A DNA stretch of 35,405 nt, taken from positions 1 through 35,405 of the forward strand of contig CAYRVF010000046.1 of NCBI GenBank assembly GCA_964427535.1, read 5' to 3'. A model generated the notes under the pieces. The model had not been told where the DNA came from, did not search any database, and saw nothing but the letters and a program-made list of their open reading frames with translations. Positions 32,859 to 35,405 of this stretch are shown one piece after another. Each line of letters opens with the position of its first letter. Position 1 is the stretch's first letter. The DNA is from CAYRVF01 sp964427535. Lineage in GTDB: Bacteria > Chloroflexota > Ktedonobacteria > Ktedonobacterales > JADMIN01. A program made the position numbers and the translations under genes.

Positions 32859-32885
32859 TTAGCAGTCGGGTATCACGAGTGCTAA
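32859..32885 (+). promoter_or_regulatory. CIRCE operator (HrcA binding site)
   Basis: TTAGCAGTC (32859-32867), nine bases, GAGTGCTAA (32877-32885). This is the CIRCE consensus with one mismatch in the left arm (G for C). HrcA should repress the operon here when GroEL keeps it active, releasing it on heat stress. Confidence 0.93.
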
Positions 32886-32899
32886 CAGTGGGTGCTCAA

Positions 32900-33976
32900 A
32901 TGGAGTGGAAGGCGGTCAGGCGAGCGATGCAGCCCAAGGCCGAGCTCAGTGCCCGTCAGGAGGCGATTCTGCGGGCGCTGGTAGAGGAGTATGTGCGCAC
33001 CGGCGAGCCCGTGGCGTCCAAACACCTCTCCGACACGCTCGCCGCAGTACATGGTGCAGGCTACGGCGCGGCCACCGTGCGTAACGAGCTCGCCGACCTG
33101 GAAGCGCTTGGCCTGATCCTGCAGCCGCACATCTCGGCTGGACGCGTGCCCACCGATCTCGGCTATCGCTACTTTGTCGAGCGGCTGATGGGCGAGTCGG
33201 AACTGGCGATCGAGGAGCAACGCCTCATCCGCCACCAGTTCTACCAGGTGCAGCACCAGCTCGACGAGTGGATTCGTCTGACCGCCTCCATCATGGCGCA
33301 GGCGCTGCAGAGCGCGGCGGTGATCTCGGTCCCCAGGGCGGCCGAGGCGCGACTTAAGCATTTCGAGCTGCTCTCGCTTGACGACATGCTTGTGCTGATC
33401 GTGCTCGTGCTGCACGACGGCGCCGTCCGGCAGGAGCGGCTCGTGCTCGACACGCCGGTGACCCAGGAGGAGCTGAGCCGACTCGCGCACCGGCTCAACG
33501 AGCACCTCTACGATACGACCGCCGATATGGTGGACGACTACATCGCCGCCGAAGGCGAGCGGTATTCGCCAGAGGAACGCGTCGTGCTGGAGTCGCTCGC
33601 GCGGCTGCTCACCACCTACGACGTCTTCTCGCCCGACACCTTCTACCGCGAAGGCATCGGCGCGCTGCTCCAGCGCGAAGACTTCGCCCACGCCGACTCC
33701 GAGCGCATCCGCCAGGTGGTGGATGCGCTGGAGCGTAGCCGGTTCCTTCCGGCCTTGGCGCCCGAGGTGATGGCAGCTGACGGCGTGCAGGTGATCATCG
33801 GCGGCGAGAGCGGAGCAGAGGCGCTCAAAGACCTGAGCGTCGTCGTCGCGCGCTACGGCGGTGAGGGGCATCTCGGCGGCATGCTTGGCATCGTCGGCCC
33901 GACCCGAATGCAATACGGGCGCGCCGTCGCCATCGTCCGCTACATGACACAGCTATTGAATGACCTGCTGGGTTAG
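32900..33976 (+). CDS. hrcA: Heat-inducible transcription repressor HrcA
   Basis: HrcA binds CIRCE and represses chaperone genes; GroE/DnaK availability tunes its activity. The protein (358 residues from the ATG at 32900) has the N-terminal winged helix LSARQEAILRALVEEYVRTGEPVAS (in two pieces, about residues 16-40), ATVRNELADLEALGLI (about 54-69) and SAGRVPTDLGYRYFVERLM (about 75-93), then the GAF-like and dimerisation parts, ending with GPTRMQYGRAVAIVRYM (about 334-350). Start choice: GTG 32879 overlaps the operator and ATG 32927 is nearer to the usual HrcA start; 32900 is a compromise. The operator immediately upstream shows autoregulation. Confidence 0.95.
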   Translation: MEWKAVRRAMQPKAELSARQEAILRALVEEYVRTGEPVASKHLSDTLAAVHGAGYGAATVRNELADLEALGLILQPHISAGRVPTDLGYRYFVERLMGESELAIEEQRLIRHQFYQVQHQLDEWIRLTASIMAQALQSAAVISVPRAAEARLKHFELLSLDDMLVLIVLVLHDGAVRQERLVLDTPVTQEELSRLAHRLNEHLYDTTADMVDDYIAAEGERYSPEERVVLESLARLLTTYDVFSPDTFYREGIGALLQREDFAHADSERIRQVVDALERSRFLPALAPEVMAADGVQVIIGGESGAEALKDLSVVVARYGGEGHLGGMLGIVGPTRMQYGRAVAIVRYMTQLLNDLLG

Positions 33977-34017
33977 CGTATGGCCAACGTACACAAGTGG
34001 CGTGGAGTATCGCGGGA

Positions 34018-34659
34018 ATGACTGAGAACGCACCAGAAGAGACCGGCGAGACCATCGCCGCGACCGAGACCGAGGCCACGGAGGCGACGTCAAGCGCCGA
34101 CGAGCTGCGAAGCCGCGTGGCAGAGCTGGAGCATCAGATCGAGCAGGAGCGCACCGCCGCGACAGACTATATGCAGCGCTGGCAGCGCGCCCAGGCCGAT
34201 TTCGCCAACTACAAGCGGCGCAGCCAGCAAGAGCGCGACCAACAAGACCGGCTGCTGCTCGCCGCAGCCGTCGCGCCGGTGCTCAACGCGCTCGACAGCT
34301 TCGAGCGTGCCTTCAATACACTGCCGCCAACGCTCAAGGGGTTCACCTGGATCGATGGCATCAGCCTCGTCGATCTCCAGTTGCGCGGCGCGCTGAGGCA
34401 GATGGGCATCGCCGCGATTGACGTGGCACCCGGCATGCCCTTCGACCCGGCGCGCCACCAGGCTATCGGCGAGGTCGAGAGCGCGGAGTATCCGGCGGGG
34501 CACGTCGCGATCGTGCTGCAGCAGGGATACATGCTCGACGAGTTTCTGTTGCGTCCGGCGCTCGTGCAGATTGCGCGGACACCCGAGCAGACACCTGCTC
34601 CGGAAGACGCTGAGAAGTCGTCATCCGGCGAGTCGTCGGAGGCTGGGCCGGCGCCATAG
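34018..34659 (+). CDS. grpE: Nucleotide exchange factor GrpE
   Basis: GrpE releases ADP from DnaK. The 213-residue protein has a Glu/Thr/Ala-rich N terminus, a coiled coil (about 25-65) ending AQADFANYKRRSQQERDQ (about 56-73), and the C-terminal beta domain with LRGALRQMGIAAIDVAPGMPFDPARHQAIGEVES split over about 122-155 and GHVAIVLQQGYMLDEFLLRPALVQIA in two halves. The tail is acidic and Ser-rich. ATG 34018 follows GGAG; the GTG 21 bases upstream is less likely. It lies 41 bp after hrcA and 151 bp before dnaK in the usual order for this operon. Confidence 0.95.
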   Translation: MTENAPEETGETIAATETEATEATSSADELRSRVAELEHQIEQERTAATDYMQRWQRAQADFANYKRRSQQERDQQDRLLLAAAVAPVLNALDSFERAFNTLPPTLKGFTWIDGISLVDLQLRGALRQMGIAAIDVAPGMPFDPARHQAIGEVESAEYPAGHVAIVLQQGYMLDEFLLRPALVQIARTPEQTPAPEDAEKSSSGESSEAGPAP

Positions 34660-34810
34660 CCAGACGAAACCCAGCGCGCGAGCATCCGTATTTGAAAGCG
34701 TGCGATACATTCCGCGAAACGCATGCAGAGAGGTATCCGAGCGGCGGCGCGAAAGCACCCCGCGACACACGATTCGTATCCTTACTCCGAGTCTTTGAGG
34801 AGGAGATTCT

Positions 34811-35405
34811 GTGAGCAAAGTCATTGGCATTGACCTTGGCACAACCAATAGCTGCGTCGCCGTCATGGAAGGTGGCGAGCCGGTCGTCATCCCGAACGCC
34901 GAGGGCAGTCGCACCACGCCGTCCGTCGTCGCGTTCACCAAGAACGGTGAGCGGCTCGTCGGCGAGGTCGCCAAGCGCCAGGCAATCACGAATTCCGAGA
35001 ACACCGTCTTTTCGATCAAGCGCTTCATGGGCCGCAAGTATGACGACCCCGAGGTCGACCGGGACAAGCGCCTCGTCCCTTACAAGGTCGTGCGCGCCAG
35101 CAACGGCGACGCCTGGGTCGAGGCGGGCGGCAAGCAGTATAGCCCGCCAGAAATCANNNNNNNNNNACGCCGAGGCGTATCTGGGCGAGCGTGTTACGCA
35201 GGCCGTCATCACCGTTCCGGCATACTTCAACGACGCCCAGCGCCAGGCCACCCGCGACGCGGGCAGGATTGCCGGTCTCGAAGTGCTGCGCATCATTAAC
35301 GAGCCGACGGCCGCCTCGCTGGCCTACGGTCTCGACAAGAAGAAGGACGAGCGCATCGCCGTCTACGACCTTGGTGGCGGCACGTTCGACATCTCAGTGC
35401 TGGAG
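34811..35405 (+). CDS. dnaK: Molecular chaperone DnaK, 5' part with assembly gap
   Basis: DnaK is the Hsp70 chaperone. The N-terminal nucleotide-binding domain is clear: MSKVIGIDLGTTNSCVAVM (1-19), IPNAEGSRTTPSVVAF (about 34-49), then after the gap AEAYLGERVTQAVITVPAYF, NDAQRQATRDAG, IINEPTAASLAYG and DLGGGTFDISVLE, running off the window end. An N run at 35157-35166 shifts the frame by one. The family normally has eleven residues between PPEI and AEAYLG, so about 30 bases are missing rather than ten; the gene itself need not be broken. The GTG start at 34811 follows GAGGAGGAGAT. It is the third gene of the CIRCE-controlled operon. Confidence 0.95.
35157..35166. other. Assembly gap (10 N)
   Basis: An arbitrary-length gap in dnaK. 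Flanking bases imply a true length near 30 (33 codon bases minus the three present), which would restore the frame. Confidence 0.95.

Noticed and set aside
32812..32885. TTAGCACTC and the distant GAGTGCTAA as one CIRCE
   Set aside because: The 56-bp spacing is far from nine; the true operator is 32859-32885.
32882..33913. 343-codon open frame on the minus strand
   Set aside because: Antisense to hrcA with His/Arg/Val-rich text; shadow.
35157..35405. Real frameshift in dnaK
   Set aside because: The frame change coincides with an N run of arbitrary length.

Overview
The window is high-GC, gene-dense chromosomal DNA, probably from a contig of a draft or metagenome-derived genome: a 10-base N run sits inside dnaK at 35157-35166. 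The gene set fits Chloroflexota: hrcA-grpE-dnaK behind a CIRCE operator, a T-box leader on arginine genes, a small double zinc-ribbon protein, DUF5666 repeats beside a two-component pair, and a separately encoded B12-binding subunit of methylmalonyl-CoA mutase with MeaB. No 16S gene is present, so this placement is an inference from gene content. I see no prophage, insertion sequence, CRISPR array, tRNA or rRNA.

Layout. 1-2840: 3' part of gatB, a Glu/Leu/Phe/Val-type dehydrogenase with an unusual Gln at the catalytic lysine position, and a SLOG-like Rossmann protein. 2931-3560 (minus): a one-helix membrane protein. 3709-6875: a promoter, a T-box riboswitch with an apparent Arg specifier (CGC), argH and argG. 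7043-8047: a P1-family (DmpA/NylC-like) peptidase. 8090-11535: a promoter, a long leader and two membrane genes that look like degenerate NuoL- and NuoH-type subunits. 11567-12898 (minus): HAD phosphatase and zinc-ribbon protein. 13236-16241: small unknown protein, RidA-like protein, MpaB/DUF2236 oxygenase-like protein and DedA-like membrane protein. 16343-19788: anchored DUF5666 protein, OmpR-type regulator and sensor kinase.

20070-23492 (minus): a membrane-microdomain cluster in the order DUF5808-like protein, NfeD-like protein with a His-rich loop, SRPBCC protein interrupted by an in-frame TGA, flotillin. 23735-26354: a short-chain dehydrogenase and an SGNH hydrolase that converge and overlap by 26 bp. 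26611-30552 (minus): small membrane protein, meaB, B12-binding mutase subunit, fabG-like reductase, galU. 31041-32571: anchored unknown protein with a small C-terminal domain, and a single-domain response regulator, with a perfect 32-bp palindrome between them. 32812-35405: heat-shock operon hrcA-grpE-dnaK.

Two intergenic repeat families recur: a C-rich/G-rich palindrome followed by a TTGGGG-type tail (six copies), and the 16-bp palindrome GCGAGGCATGCCTCGC (two copies). The most rewarding points are the T-box control of argHG, the interrupted SRPBCC gene in the flotillin cluster, the stripped-down complex-I-like gene pair, and the dehydrogenase lacking its catalytic lysine.
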